Notes: generated by a model from the sequence alone, not told the origin. A stretch of 64,000 nucleotides of DNA from CAYSLU01 sp964431965 (GCA_964431965.1 CAYSLU010000017.1:5077-69076), one strand, 5' to 3'. Counted from the stretch's first letter, positions 51,126-60,422 are shown. Program-made: numbers and translations.

Positions 51126-52090
51126 CACGGCTCGCCCCTTGGACCGGCGCCCGGGCGAGGGGTCTCCGGAGCCGGCGGGCTGGACCACAGAGCGGCCAGG
51201 TGGTCGCGGCCCCGGCGGAGGACCTCCGGGGGGACGGCTGGCGACGGCTCGAGCACGAAGAGCAGCGGCTGGTCCGCCAGAAAGCGGAACCGCTCGAAGG
51301 GGATCGCGCCGTCGGGCGGCATGAGGTGGTCGCCCGCCGGCGAGGCGGCATCGTGCAGATGCAGGCCGGACAGGTGCGGCTGGAGCTTTTCGACCCAGCG
51401 AAGATGGCTGACGAACCCGAGGTTCTGTCGGACCTGCCCGTGCCCGGTATCGTGCCAGTACGTCACGAGCGGCGAGGCAAACCGCTTCGCGATGCGATCC
51501 ATCTCGGCCTCCGTGGGCACCCCTTCCCACGAGGGGACGATTTCAAGCCCGAGCCGCACGTTGTGCTTCTGAAGCGTGGGCAGTAGGGCTTCGATGCCGG
51601 CGCAGAGGAATTCGACAAACCGCGGGGCGCGCTCCTCGCGCTCCATCATCAGCTTGAGCTTGACCTTCTCGTAGGCGGGGGAGAAGGCCTCTCCGGCTTC
51701 GAACATGCCGATGAGCTCTTCGGTGCGTCGCCGGACGTCCACGTAGCCGGAGTGGGTAACGACGACCCGGGCCCCCATCTCGGCGGCGAACTCGATCGTT
51801 CGCGCGGTGTGAATCACCGCGCTCTCGCGGATGCGCCGGTCGGCGTTCGCGAGCGTCCAGATCTCGGGGTGCCCGTACGGGGCGCCGACAGGCACGGGGC
51901 AGAAGTTGTGCACGCTATCGACGGCGATGACCTTCTGGTCCACCATGCGGCGGACGCCCAAGACGAGATCGGCGGTGAGATCGTAGCCCAGTTCGATACG
52001 CTCGAACCCGAGGCTGCGAATCTCCTCGATCATCGCCTCGCCGGACCGGTGCCGGCTGGCGTTCCACCGTGTTGAGAGGCCGAAGAGCAT
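51125..52090 (-). CDS. Sugar phosphate isomerase/epimerase family protein (TIM barrel)
   Basis: A 321-residue TIM-barrel protein of the xylose-isomerase-like/AP-endonuclease-2 superfamily. Metal ligands are likely the His in AVDSVHNFC, Glu in LGLEIVPSWEG, Asp/His in WHDTGHG and Asp in HLHDAASPAGDHL. The order and spacing are those of a single-domain hydroxypyruvate-isomerase or inosose-dehydratase relative. The role is unknown. The stop overlaps the start of the next gene by one base, so translation is coupled. No Shine-Dalgarno sequence is seen. Confidence 0.82.
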   Translation of the reverse strand: MLFGLSTRWNASRHRSGEAMIEEIRSLGFERIELGYDLTADLVLGVRRMVDQKVIAVDSVHNFCPVPVGAPYGHPEIWTLANADRRIRESAVIHTARTIEFAAEMGARVVVTHSGYVDVRRRTEELIGMFEAGEAFSPAYEKVKLKLMMEREERAPRFVEFLCAGIEALLPTLQKHNVRLGLEIVPSWEGVPTEAEMDRIAKRFASPLVTYWHDTGHGQVRQNLGFVSHLRWVEKLQPHLSGLHLHDAASPAGDHLMPPDGAIPFERFRFLADQPLLFVLEPSPAVPPEVLRRGRDHLAALWSSPPAPETPRPGAGPRGEP

Positions 52091-52149
52091 CGTTCTCGCG
52101 CGCTTCTGGCCGCGCCTGCCGGGGGACCCCGATCGGGTTGAGACCTGCT

Positions 52150-52347
52150 TCAGGTCACGGCGTAGCGCTGACGCACCCGGGCGCGAGCCGCTTTTTTGCG
52201 ACGCTTCTCGCAGGGCTTCTCGAAGTACCGGTGACCCCGGATCTCCTTCATGAGCCCTTCCTTGTCCAGCATCTTCTTGAGGCGCTTGAGCGCCTTGTCA
52301 ACCGGCTCGCCTCGCTTGATCTTTACTTGCAGCACGGTACGAATCAC
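52150..52347 (-). CDS. rpsU: Ribosomal protein bS21
   Basis: A 65-residue protein of the small ribosomal subunit, S21 family: VLQVKIKRGEPVDKALKRLKKMLDKEG, then the basic GHRYFEKPCEKRRKKAARARVR. It is translated from GTG at 52347; the AAGGGAG motif is just one base before it, which is too close, so the true start may be the next valine codon or a nearby one. S21 is often a stand-alone regulated gene. A small hairpin (GACCTG-CTT-CAGGTC, 52142-52156) overlaps the stop. Confidence 0.9.
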   Translation of the reverse strand: MIRTVLQVKIKRGEPVDKALKRLKKMLDKEGLMKEIRGHRYFEKPCEKRRKKAARARVRQRYAVT

Positions 52348-52476
52348 GCTCCCTTCATGACCCGGGCCGGACGGTTCCGCCTGAGGCCCTTCGGTCGATG
52401 GCGTCCCTATCTATCGGAACATGGTCATCAAGTCAATGCCGGCCTCGAAAAACGTTCGGCGGCTGCGCCTGAAGAC

Positions 52477-52514
52477 GCAAGCGCCGGGTGCCGTTTCCGA
52501 CACCCGGCGCTTGC
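52477..52514 (-). terminator. Hairpin terminator after the VPD-CTERM gene
   Basis: A perfect 14-bp stem (GCAAGCGCCGGGTG / CACCCGGCGCTTGC) with a ten-base loop lies 19 bases beyond the stop of the sorted protein and before rpsU. Confidence 0.65.
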
Positions 52515-52532
52515 TGTCGATTCGACTGACGG

Positions 52533-53342
52533 TCAGGCCAGCCGGCGGCGGATCATTCCCAGCCCGGCGATCGCGAGGCCCAGGAGTCCGGCCGAGCACG
52601 CGGCGTCCGGCATGCGGGTCGGCGGCACCGTGTGGCTCCCCATGAGGTTGTCGTTGCCGCACCCGTACGTGTAGTGCGCGTAGAAGTTCTGGTAGCTTCC
52701 CAGAAATCCCGAGTTCAGCGAGACCATGTGGTGATAGCCGCCGGACAGCCCGGCGCCGGTGAGCCCCAGTATCTGGGCATCGCTCCGGTTCTGAAGATAG
52801 GAGAAGCTGACGTTCTGGAACCCCGCGACGGCCGCTCCGCCGCTGACGTACTTGTACGGATTCGATCCGCGGTTGTCCTTGAAGTAGACTTCCTTCAAGA
52901 CGCTATTCTGAGTCAGCGCGTAGACCGAGTAGGTCTGGGCGACGAAGTCCATCCGGAGGGCGAAGTCATAGCCGAACGTGTTGTTCACGTTCCGGTAGTT
53001 CCACGTCCCGCTGGGCGTGCTCGAAATGTCACCGCCGTAGAGCGGAGCCCCGTTCACCGAGAAGAAGATGTCACCCGAGGTGTACCCATCGACGCCATTC
53101 TTGAAGTTGTACCCGCCGACCATCGACAGCGTGGTTCCGTCCAGGAAGAACCCTTCGAGATCCCACTTCTGTCCGGTACTGCTGGCCGGTTCGACCTCGC
53201 CGTCTTCCTGCATCCCGTGCCAGCCCGATGCGCTGCTTGAGACTCCGTCATAGATCGTGATGTTCGCAGGCAGCGCCATCGCGCCGCTCGCACCCATCGC
53301 CAAGCCCACCGCCACCGCCAGAATCGACTGCTTCGTACTCAT
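52533..53342 (-). CDS. Secreted protein with a VPD-type CTERM sorting signal
   Basis: A 269-residue exported protein. The signal peptide MSTKQSILAVAVGLAMGASGAMA is followed by beta-rich sequence (DGTTLSMVGGYNFKNGV). The C-terminus MPDAACSAGLLGLAIAGLGMIRRRLA is a sorting signal: a PD motif, a hydrophobic segment and a basic end, as in PEP-CTERM/VPDSG-CTERM proteins, anchored and cut by an exosortase. The protein body is unknown. A consensus sigma-54 promoter lies 50 bases upstream and a strong terminator downstream, so it is a single-gene transcript. Confidence 0.82.
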   Translation of the reverse strand: MSTKQSILAVAVGLAMGASGAMALPANITIYDGVSSSASGWHGMQEDGEVEPASSTGQKWDLEGFFLDGTTLSMVGGYNFKNGVDGYTSGDIFFSVNGAPLYGGDISSTPSGTWNYRNVNNTFGYDFALRMDFVAQTYSVYALTQNSVLKEVYFKDNRGSNPYKYVSGGAAVAGFQNVSFSYLQNRSDAQILGLTGAGLSGGYHHMVSLNSGFLGSYQNFYAHYTYGCGNDNLMGSHTVPPTRMPDAACSAGLLGLAIAGLGMIRRRLA

Positions 53343-53391
53343 AGGCCCCTGTTTCTTGTGGTGATCACTCCAGCTCGACCAGAGGCGGTAA

Positions 53392-53407
53392 TGCAAGTGG
53401 TGTGCCA
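53392..53407 (-). promoter_or_regulatory. Sigma-54 (RpoN) promoter for the CTERM-sorted protein
   Basis: Minus strand TGGCAC (53407-53402), five bases ACCAC and TTGCA (53396-53392), a perfect -24/-12 match, 50 bp before the start codon. An upstream activator site would be expected between here and 53628. Confidence 0.75.
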
Positions 53408-53628
53408 AGACATTTCGAGTTGTAGGGCTATGACTGACAACGATGGATGTCCGGCGCGCAATAGGTTGATTGAAGAACACTTGCGTTTGAAGAAAATCCA
53501 TTGATTCGGAACGGTATTGCCTGCCACTTCTGAGTACTCAGACGACTGCATGGGATTGTGTAAACCAATCCGACGACACGGTTGGTCTTGTCTCGCAGCG
53601 AGGCGTCAGCAGGCGGGGCGGATCGGCG

Positions 53629-54819
53629 CTACTGGGGCCAGTGGGTCTGGAAGCGGCGCACCAGTCCGCAGTGAACGGCCAGAGCGGTCGGGATGGCGTC
53701 GTCGGCGAAGTCGAAGCGGGGATTGTGCCACAGAGGGGCGTCGATGGCCCCGGGCTCGCGGGTGCCCAGAAGCCAGAAGGCGGACGGGGCGTGAGCCGAG
53801 TACTCGCCGAAGTCTTCGGAGCCCATGACCGGCGGGCATGCGGAGCATACGGCTGCGGAGCCGATCGCAGACTTGGCTGACTCGGTGAAGAACGAGAAGG
53901 CGCGGTCGTCGTTGATCAGCACGGGAAACGAGTGCCGGATTTCGACCTCGGCGGTGCCCCCGAAGGCGACCGCCGTGCTCTCGGCTATCTCCCGTATGCG
54001 GCGGCCGACCTCCGGGACGAGCCCGGGAGCCAGGCATCGGTACGTGCCGGTCAGAACGGCGCTCGGCGGGATGATGTTCCAGGCGGTTCCGGCATTGAAC
54101 GTCGTGATGCTCACGACGGCGCTCTGCAGCGGATCGACGGATCGGGCCACGATGGACTGGAGGGCGGCGACGATGTGGGACCCGATCAGGACCGGGTCGA
54201 TGCCGGTGTGGGGGAACGCTCCGTGCGCGCCCTTCCCGCGGATGGTGATCCGGATGCTCGAAGCAGAGGCGAACGAAGCGCCGCGGCAGCTGCCGACCTG
54301 CCCGATATCCAGGACGGGCCAGCTGTGCATGCCGAAGATGGCGTCCACGCGCGGATCGTCCATGCAGCCCTCGCGGCACATCCGGGCGGCGCCGCCGTCG
54401 CGCTCCTCGGCCGGCTGGAAGATGAACTTGACGGGGCCGCGCAGCGAATCGGAGACGCGGGACAGGACCCGTGCGGCGCCGACCAGGCATGCGGTGTGAC
54501 CGTCGTGGCCGCAGGCGTGCATGACGCCGGGCCGGCAGGAGGCGTACGGCTTTCCGCTCTGCTCCTCTATCGGCAGCGCATCCATGTCCGCGCGCAGCGC
54601 GACGCAGGGGCCGGGCTTGCCGGCCCCCAGCGTGGCCACCACGCCGGTTCCGCCCACGCCGAGGCGCACGACCATGCCCGGCAGCGGCTCCAGTTCACGG
54701 GCGACCCGGTCGGCCGTCTCGCGCTCCTCGTGGCTAAGCTCCGGGTTCCGGTGGAAGTGCTGCCGCAGATCGCGGATGCGCGGGGTGGTCTCGGCGATGA
54801 TCGGGGCGATGTCCTGCAC
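53629..54819 (-). CDS. M20-family amidohydrolase (N-acyl amino acid / hippurate hydrolase type)
   Basis: A 396-residue zinc amidohydrolase that removes acyl groups from amino acids or peptides. The metal site HACGHDGHTA (101-110), the RADMDALPIEEQ loop, FQPAEERDGG with the catalytic glutamate, FGMHSWP, the dimerization-lid segment GKGAHGAFPHTGIDPVLIGS and PPVMGSEDFGEY near the C-terminus are all present. GTG at 54819 has AGGAG five bases upstream. There is no signal peptide, so it is cytoplasmic. It is 23 bp after an L,D-transpeptidase gene on the same strand, so a role in cell-wall peptide recycling is possible but not shown. Confidence 0.9.
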   Translation of the reverse strand: MQDIAPIIAETTPRIRDLRQHFHRNPELSHEERETADRVARELEPLPGMVVRLGVGGTGVVATLGAGKPGPCVALRADMDALPIEEQSGKPYASCRPGVMHACGHDGHTACLVGAARVLSRVSDSLRGPVKFIFQPAEERDGGAARMCREGCMDDPRVDAIFGMHSWPVLDIGQVGSCRGASFASASSIRITIRGKGAHGAFPHTGIDPVLIGSHIVAALQSIVARSVDPLQSAVVSITTFNAGTAWNIIPPSAVLTGTYRCLAPGLVPEVGRRIREIAESTAVAFGGTAEVEIRHSFPVLINDDRAFSFFTESAKSAIGSAAVCSACPPVMGSEDFGEYSAHAPSAFWLLGTREPGAIDAPLWHNPRFDFADDAIPTALAVHCGLVRRFQTHWPQ

Positions 54820-54842
54820 GGTTTCTCCTGTCGTGTTTGAAG

Positions 54843-55799
54843 TCACCCGCCGCGATCCGGAACGAGACGCACCGGCGTTCCGTTCGTGACCATGGCGGCG
54901 AGCGTGACGATATCCCAGTTGGTCAGCCGGAAGCAGCCGTGCGATTCGGCCGACCCGATCGTCTCGGGCCGGTTTGTCCCATGGAGACCATAGCCGGGCA
55001 GGCTCAGGCTGAGCCAGTAGACGCCTACGGGGTTGTTGGGGCCTGGCGGAATGATGAGCTTGCGTCCGACGGCCTGCGCCTCCGGCGACTCCGGGAAGTT
55101 GGCCGGATCGAACACGTACACCGGGTTGGGGGCAAAGGCCACGACCCGGAGCGTCCCCCCAGGCACCTTGGCGCGCTCCCGCGCGACCGAGCAGGGGAAG
55201 GACGCGAGGATCCGTCCGGCCCCGTCGTACGCACGGAGCCGGTAGCGTACGGCATCGATTTCGAGCCGTGCCGCGACCGCCGGTTTGCGCGGCCGGTCGA
55301 CCGCCGGCACCACAACGACCTGTCCCACCAGCGCTTCGTCCCACGCCGCCACGCCGGGGTTCAGGCGGCGGAGGAGTGTGGGAGACGCGTGGAATTTCTC
55401 GGAGAGCGCTTCCAGGAGCGATGTGAACGCCATCCGGCCTGCGACCGCGCGCTCTTCCCATCCTTCGGGGGCCACGCCCACCTCATCCCAGTCGCCGGCT
55501 GTGACCGTGTAGGACTGGTAGGGGCTGGCTGCCGAGGGGGCGGCCGGCGTGCCCGCGGCGACGCCGTCCGCCAGGGCGCAGCGGGTCTTGTGGCCGGCCT
55601 TGCCGTCAATCAGGCCAACCCCGATGCACTGTCGGTCGAGCGCCACCTGAGTGGCCACTGTGGCCTCCGAGTAGGCCGGGGCCGCGGGGGGCGGCTTCTG
55701 GGGCGAGGGCGGTGCCGCGAGGGAGGCGATCGCGGCGGACAGCAGGATCGCGGCCGCCGAGCGAAGGCCATGACGGTATCCAGACCCGCGCATGTTCAT
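54843..55799 (-). CDS. L,D-transpeptidase (YkuD) with LysM-like domain
   Basis: A 318-residue exported cell-wall enzyme. The N-terminus (MNMRGSGYRHGLRSAAAILLSAA) is a signal peptide. A short peptidoglycan-binding-type region follows (ALDRQCIGVGLIDGKAGHKTRCALADGV), then a LysM-like segment (LLEALSEKFHASPTLLRRLNPG...VGQVVVVPA) and the C-terminal YkuD domain: RLEIDAVRYRLRAYDGAGRILASFPCS, PGPNNPVGVYWLSL, HGTNRPE and SHGCFRLTNWDI, with the catalytic cysteine in SHGC. It cross-links peptidoglycan or attaches proteins to it. Start is uncertain, as no good Shine-Dalgarno sequence is seen (55793 is another choice). Confidence 0.88.
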   Translation of the reverse strand: MNMRGSGYRHGLRSAAAILLSAAIASLAAPPSPQKPPPAAPAYSEATVATQVALDRQCIGVGLIDGKAGHKTRCALADGVAAGTPAAPSAASPYQSYTVTAGDWDEVGVAPEGWEERAVAGRMAFTSLLEALSEKFHASPTLLRRLNPGVAAWDEALVGQVVVVPAVDRPRKPAVAARLEIDAVRYRLRAYDGAGRILASFPCSVARERAKVPGGTLRVVAFAPNPVYVFDPANFPESPEAQAVGRKLIIPPGPNNPVGVYWLSLSLPGYGLHGTNRPETIGSAESHGCFRLTNWDIVTLAAMVTNGTPVRLVPDRGG

Positions 55800-56024
55800 G
55801 GGGTCGGTAATGTACACGAATGAGCCATCGCGGCGAGCAAAACCCGCACGGGCGTGCGAGAAAGAGCTGGAAGGCAAGGGGCGTGTCGTTAGAATGGGCG
55901 CCGTGGTCAGACTGGCGAATCGAGGGAAATCCGTACAGGGGTCGGGCCGGCTGCGTGCGCGCGGCCGGGCCCGGGCCGGCGTCGCTTCACGGCCCCCGGC
56001 GCGAGCAGCGGAGCACGGCGCGCC

Positions 56025-57266
56025 ATGAGCCACCGCATGCTGACCCCGCTCCGGCGCGCCGGCGAGTCGGTTGCCCTCGTCTGCCGGGAATCGGTGGGGT
56101 CGTTCCTCAGGAACGACGGCTTCAGCCGCTCCGCCACGCTCGCATACTACTGCTTCCTGTCGCTCGTCCCCGTGCTGCTGCTGGCCGTGCTCGTCGTCAG
56201 CCGCGTGATCCGATCCTCGGAGGGCGCGATCGACGTGATCGAGGCCGTCACGGCTCAGATGCTGCCGATGGCGGACCGGGCCATCCTGGGCGAGGTTTCC
56301 GCGCTGTCGAGCCAGCGCGCGTGGGGCCTGGTGGCCGTGGTCGTCCTGTTCTGGTCGGCCACTCCGCTGGCCGCCGCGCTGCGGGGCGCGTTCCAGACGA
56401 TCTTTCGCCCGCCCAAGGGGATGGCGTTCTACAAGGCCAAGCTGCTGGATCTGGCGGCGGTCGTCGTGGTGCTGGCCATGCTCACCGGGCTGGTGGTGGC
56501 CAAGCTGTACCACGCGATCGCGACCCACTACCTGCCGGATCGGCTCACGCCGATGCTCGACCGGTTCGACACGACGCTGCCGCTGGCGTTCCCGGTGCTG
56601 CTGCTGCTCGTCGTGTACCGGATCTTCGTTCCGATCGCCTTGAAGTGGCGCTACCTGCTGGCGGGGTGCCTGTTTACGACCCTGCTGCTGGCCGCCACCG
56701 GGTACGTGTTCTCGCTGTTCCTCAAGTACAACCCGGACTACGGCGTCACGTTCGGGTCGCTCAAGGCGATCTTCCTGATGTTCGTGTGGGTGTTCTACTC
56801 GTTCGCGGCGCTTCTGTTCGGCACGGAGCTGATGGCCAATATCGCGCGGCGCGACGTGCTGCTGTTCAAGGTTCTCTTCCACAGCCAGCCCGGGAAGTAC
56901 CGGTACCGCCGGCTGCTGGACAAGTTCGCGACGATCTACGAGGCCGGCCAGATCGTGTTCCGGGAAGGAGACGCCGGGGGCGAGATGTACCACGTGATCG
57001 GCGGGTCGGTGGACCTGACCCGCCAGGGCCGGCTGTACCGGACCATGCGGGTGGGCGAGTACTTCGGCGAGATGGCGATGCTGCTCGATGCGCCCCGGAC
57101 GCTGACCGCGACGGCGGCCGAGCCCGGGACGCAGCTCGTCCGCGTGGAGCGCGGCAACTTCGAGGAGGTGCTGCGCGAGAACCCGACCATCGTGCTGGCG
57201 CTGCTGCGCGAGATGGCGACGCGACTGAAGGCCGCAAACGACGTGATCCAGGAGGGCGGCCGCTGA
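56025..57266 (+). CDS. YihY/BrkB-type membrane protein fused to a cyclic-nucleotide-binding domain
   Basis: A 413-residue protein. The N-terminal two thirds is a YihY/virulence-factor-BrkB-type domain with about six membrane segments (GFSRSATLAYYCFLSLVPVLLL at the first; SATPLAAALRGAFQTIF; LAFPVLLLLVVYRIFVPI; FGTELMANIAR at the end). The C-terminal 110 residues match a cNMP-binding (CRP-like) beta-roll: GQIVFREGDAGGEMYHVIGGSVDL, MRVGEYFGEMAMLLDAPRTLTATA. The PRTLTATA segment corresponds to the phosphate-binding cassette, with FGEMAML. No DNA-binding domain is present. The pairing suggests a membrane protein gated by a second messenger. Confidence 0.8.
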   Translation: MSHRMLTPLRRAGESVALVCRESVGSFLRNDGFSRSATLAYYCFLSLVPVLLLAVLVVSRVIRSSEGAIDVIEAVTAQMLPMADRAILGEVSALSSQRAWGLVAVVVLFWSATPLAAALRGAFQTIFRPPKGMAFYKAKLLDLAAVVVVLAMLTGLVVAKLYHAIATHYLPDRLTPMLDRFDTTLPLAFPVLLLLVVYRIFVPIALKWRYLLAGCLFTTLLLAATGYVFSLFLKYNPDYGVTFGSLKAIFLMFVWVFYSFAALLFGTELMANIARRDVLLFKVLFHSQPGKYRYRRLLDKFATIYEAGQIVFREGDAGGEMYHVIGGSVDLTRQGRLYRTMRVGEYFGEMAMLLDAPRTLTATAAEPGTQLVRVERGNFEEVLRENPTIVLALLREMATRLKAANDVIQEGGR

Positions 57267-57306
57267 TGCGTGACGCCCACGGGTCGCAAACACGGAGAGT
57301 CCTCCC

Positions 57307-60297
57307 ATGCCCCGCTTGTCCCTGCCCGCCGGAATGATGCCGTTCTGGATGCTGAACGACGCCTCCACGACGGCCGAGAAGATCGACTACCTGCGCGCCT
57401 GCCACGCTGGGGGCATCCAGTCCCTGGCCATGCACTGCCGCGCGGGGAACCTGATCCCGTACGCCTCGACCGAGTGGTTCGAGCAGGTCCGCGCGGTCGT
57501 GGAGGAGGGGCGGCGGCTGGGCGTGCAGCTGTGGCTCTACGACGAGGACCCGTACCCCAGCGGCGCGGCGGGCGGGATGGTCATGGCCGAGCGGCCCGAG
57601 CTGACCGCCCAGGCGGTCGAGTGCCGCCGCAAGCCGGCCGCGCTGCGCCCCGGCCAGCTCTGGTTCGTCAGCGAGAAGCGCGTGCTGTGGGCCGGGCTGG
57701 TGCCGACGGGGCGCGCGCGGCCGGCGCGCGACCTGACCGACCGGATCGGCACGGTGCGCGCCGACTGGTTCATGGGGAGCTGGGACAGCCGCTACTACTA
57801 TCTGGATGCGCCGGTGTTCCCGTGCCCGCGCGGCAACGCCGTGCGGCAGGTCTACACGCTGCGCGTGCCCGAGATCCCTCCCGGGTACGAGCTGGCGGCC
57901 CTCTGCGTGACCTGCCCGGGCGAACACGACGTGTGGGGCGGCCTGCCCGACCTGCTCAACCCGGAGACCTTCCCGGTGTTCTGCCGGCTGTCGCTGGACC
58001 GCTACGACTCCTACGTGGGGCGCCACTTCGGGCGCGCCATCCCCGGGATCTTCACCGACGAGGCGAAGCCGCACGGCGGGACGCCGCTCACCGGCGACCT
58101 TTTCGACTCGTTCCGGGCGCGGTACGGCTACGACCTGCGCGCGCGGCTCTACCAGCTCTTCGGCGACCCGCTGTCCGAGGACTACCTCAAGACCCGCGCC
58201 GACTACCGGCGCTGGGTCGGCGACCGGTTCATGGACGGGTTCGTCCGGCCGTACCGCCGCTGGTGCGACCGGCGCCGCCTGCTGCTCGCGGGCCACTTCT
58301 CGCCCGAGGACGATCCCTTCTACGAAGCTGCCTGCCTCGTGTCCGTGATGCCCATCATGAAGGCCATGAGCGTGCCGGGCACCGACGTCATCGTTCCGCA
58401 CCTGGGCAACGAGTCGCCCCAGATGAACCTCGGCAGCGTCCGCGTCGGCTCGCTCAAGAGCCAGTTCGGCCATCCGTACGCGGCCAGCGAGAGCCTCGCG
58501 CTCTGTGACTGGGACGTGACGTCGGACAAGTGCCGGCAGATCCTGACGTGGCAGAAGGCGCTGGGGGTGGACCGCTTCTTCATCCACGGCTTTTACACGA
58601 CCAGCGAGGGCGTGGATGCCTACGAGGCGCCGCCCGACTACGGCCCGCGCTCGTCGATCTTCGCCGGGATTACGGCGGTCAACGAGTGGCTCAAGGAGCT
58701 GGACGCGGTGATGGACGGCTCACGCGACGCGGCCCAGGTGGCGATCGTCAACAGCCTGACGAACTACACGGCATACGCGCCGGACAGCGAGAACGCGCGG
58801 CTTCGCGAACTGCGGAACGGGCTGTGGCAGACGCTGGCGGCGTGCCTGCGCTCCCACGTGGCCGTGCACATGGTCGACGAGCCCGACCTGGCGGCCGCGA
58901 AGGCGGCCCGGGGCGGGCTGCGCGTGGGTCGCGCGGTGTATCGCCACCTGATCGTCCCGGCCTGCGACTTCATGCCGGAGGCGGTGGCTCGGGCGGCGTC
59001 GGCCGCGGCGCGGGCCGGCGTGGCCGTGTGGTGGCTCGGCGGCGGGCCGAAGCGGGTGATCGACGCGCGGGACCGGTTCCGCGCCGCCCCGGCGCGGGGC
59101 GGAAGCACGCTGCGGGCCGCCGCGCTGGACGACCGCTGGTGCCGCCGGAACCTGCCGGCCCAAGCCGTCGTGCGCGGGGCCGGCTCCGAGGAGTGCTACG
59201 TGCGGCGTTTCACGGCCGCCGCTGGCAGCGAGTACCTCCTGGCCGTCAACGTGTGCGAGCGCGATCTGGCGCTCGAGCTGGCGGGCGAGGGGACTCGCGC
59301 GTGGGAGCCCGTTCGAGCCGATGGCGATGTGAGGCTGGCCGGGGGAATCGTTCGCTGGTCGCTGCCCGGCCGCGGGGGCGGGCTGTTCCGCCTGACACGG
59401 GGCGTCGGGGAGCCGTTGCCGGCTTGCGCCGCGCGCCGGGAGACCGGCCGCGATCGGACGTTCGAGCGCCTGGGGCCGAACCTGCTGCGCCTGTGCGAGG
59501 CGGCGGTGGTGCGCCCGGGACGGAAGCCGCTCCGCATCGCGCACCCGAAGCCGTACTGGCAGCTCTTCAAGGACTACTCGGCGACTCGCGTCTTCACCAA
59601 CTTCCTGGGCGATCTGCCGCTCGAGAGCACCGTGTCCGAGCCGCGTCTAACGTACCGGTTCGAGTTCCGGGTCGCGGGCGCCATGGGTCGGCCAACGCTG
59701 GTGCTCGACCCGCGGTGCGCCAGAGGCCGGTTCCGCGTGTTCCTGAACGGCCGCCCGGTGGGCGGCGAGCGCGTACACCCGCTGGAGCACATCACGTCCG
59801 AGCGCGTCCCGCTGTCCGGCGTGAAGCGCGGCCGGAACGTGCTGGAGCTCCGGTTCGAGGCCAGAGGGGCGATGGACGGGCTGCTGAGCCAGGTGTACCT
59901 GGAGGGCGACTTCGACGCGGAGGCGGGGCGCAAGGGCGGGCCGGCCACGCTGCGCCCGGCGGCGGCGGCGGATGGGCGGGCCGGCTGGACGGGGGCGGGG
60001 CTGCCGCACTACATGGGGGCCGGGCGCTACCGCTGGACCGAGGACCTGACGGAGTCCGACGCGGCCCGGTTCCGGTCGCTCGAGTTCGATCGAATCATCG
60101 ACAGCGCGACGCTCGCGGTGAACGGCCGCCGGCTCGGCGCGCGGGCCTGGCGCCCCTGGCGCTGGGACCTGAGCGGCCTGCGCGCCGGCCGCAATACGTT
60201 CGAGCTGGTCGTCACCGGCACCGCCGGCAACAAGCACAAGCTCGCCTGGCCCAACCAGCCCCAAGGCTGGATCGGCCGCGCGTTTCTGCTGGGGTGA
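57307..60297 (+). CDS. Large glycosidase-like protein (possibly GH106-related) with C-terminal beta-sandwich
   Basis: A 996-residue protein with no signal peptide. The N-terminal half resembles a TIM-barrel glycosidase: MMPFWMLNDA, LWLYDEDPYPSGAAGG, IFTDEAKPHGG, a late GNESPQMNLGSVR loop and KALGVDRFFIHGFY. The DEAKPHGG motif and KSQFGHPYAASES segment bring the GH106 (alpha-L-rhamnosidase) group to mind, but I cannot be sure. The C-terminal 250 residues form two beta-sandwich domains of galactose-binding type (RFRVFLNGRPVGGE, NVLELRFEARG; LAVNGRRLGARAW, NTFELVVTG). It lies 40 bp after the YihY fusion and before another glycosidase-like gene. Confidence 0.6.
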   Translation: MPRLSLPAGMMPFWMLNDASTTAEKIDYLRACHAGGIQSLAMHCRAGNLIPYASTEWFEQVRAVVEEGRRLGVQLWLYDEDPYPSGAAGGMVMAERPELTAQAVECRRKPAALRPGQLWFVSEKRVLWAGLVPTGRARPARDLTDRIGTVRADWFMGSWDSRYYYLDAPVFPCPRGNAVRQVYTLRVPEIPPGYELAALCVTCPGEHDVWGGLPDLLNPETFPVFCRLSLDRYDSYVGRHFGRAIPGIFTDEAKPHGGTPLTGDLFDSFRARYGYDLRARLYQLFGDPLSEDYLKTRADYRRWVGDRFMDGFVRPYRRWCDRRRLLLAGHFSPEDDPFYEAACLVSVMPIMKAMSVPGTDVIVPHLGNESPQMNLGSVRVGSLKSQFGHPYAASESLALCDWDVTSDKCRQILTWQKALGVDRFFIHGFYTTSEGVDAYEAPPDYGPRSSIFAGITAVNEWLKELDAVMDGSRDAAQVAIVNSLTNYTAYAPDSENARLRELRNGLWQTLAACLRSHVAVHMVDEPDLAAAKAARGGLRVGRAVYRHLIVPACDFMPEAVARAASAAARAGVAVWWLGGGPKRVIDARDRFRAAPARGGSTLRAAALDDRWCRRNLPAQAVVRGAGSEECYVRRFTAAAGSEYLLAVNVCERDLALELAGEGTRAWEPVRADGDVRLAGGIVRWSLPGRGGGLFRLTRGVGEPLPACAARRETGRDRTFERLGPNLLRLCEAAVVRPGRKPLRIAHPKPYWQLFKDYSATRVFTNFLGDLPLESTVSEPRLTYRFEFRVAGAMGRPTLVLDPRCARGRFRVFLNGRPVGGERVHPLEHITSERVPLSGVKRGRNVLELRFEARGAMDGLLSQVYLEGDFDAEAGRKGGPATLRPAAAADGRAGWTGAGLPHYMGAGRYRWTEDLTESDAARFRSLEFDRIIDSATLAVNGRRLGARAWRPWRWDLSGLRAGRNTFELVVTGTAGNKHKLAWPNQPQGWIGRAFLLG

Positions 60298-60422
60298 TCG
60301 GTGCCGCCGTACGAGGGCGACGGGCGGCGCCCGGCTGTCCGGGGCTCGTCCGCGCCCGTCGTCTTTCTCGCGCCGCGCGTGAGGCCGGTGGAGCCGGGCG
60401 GCGGAGGCACCACGGGGGGGGA

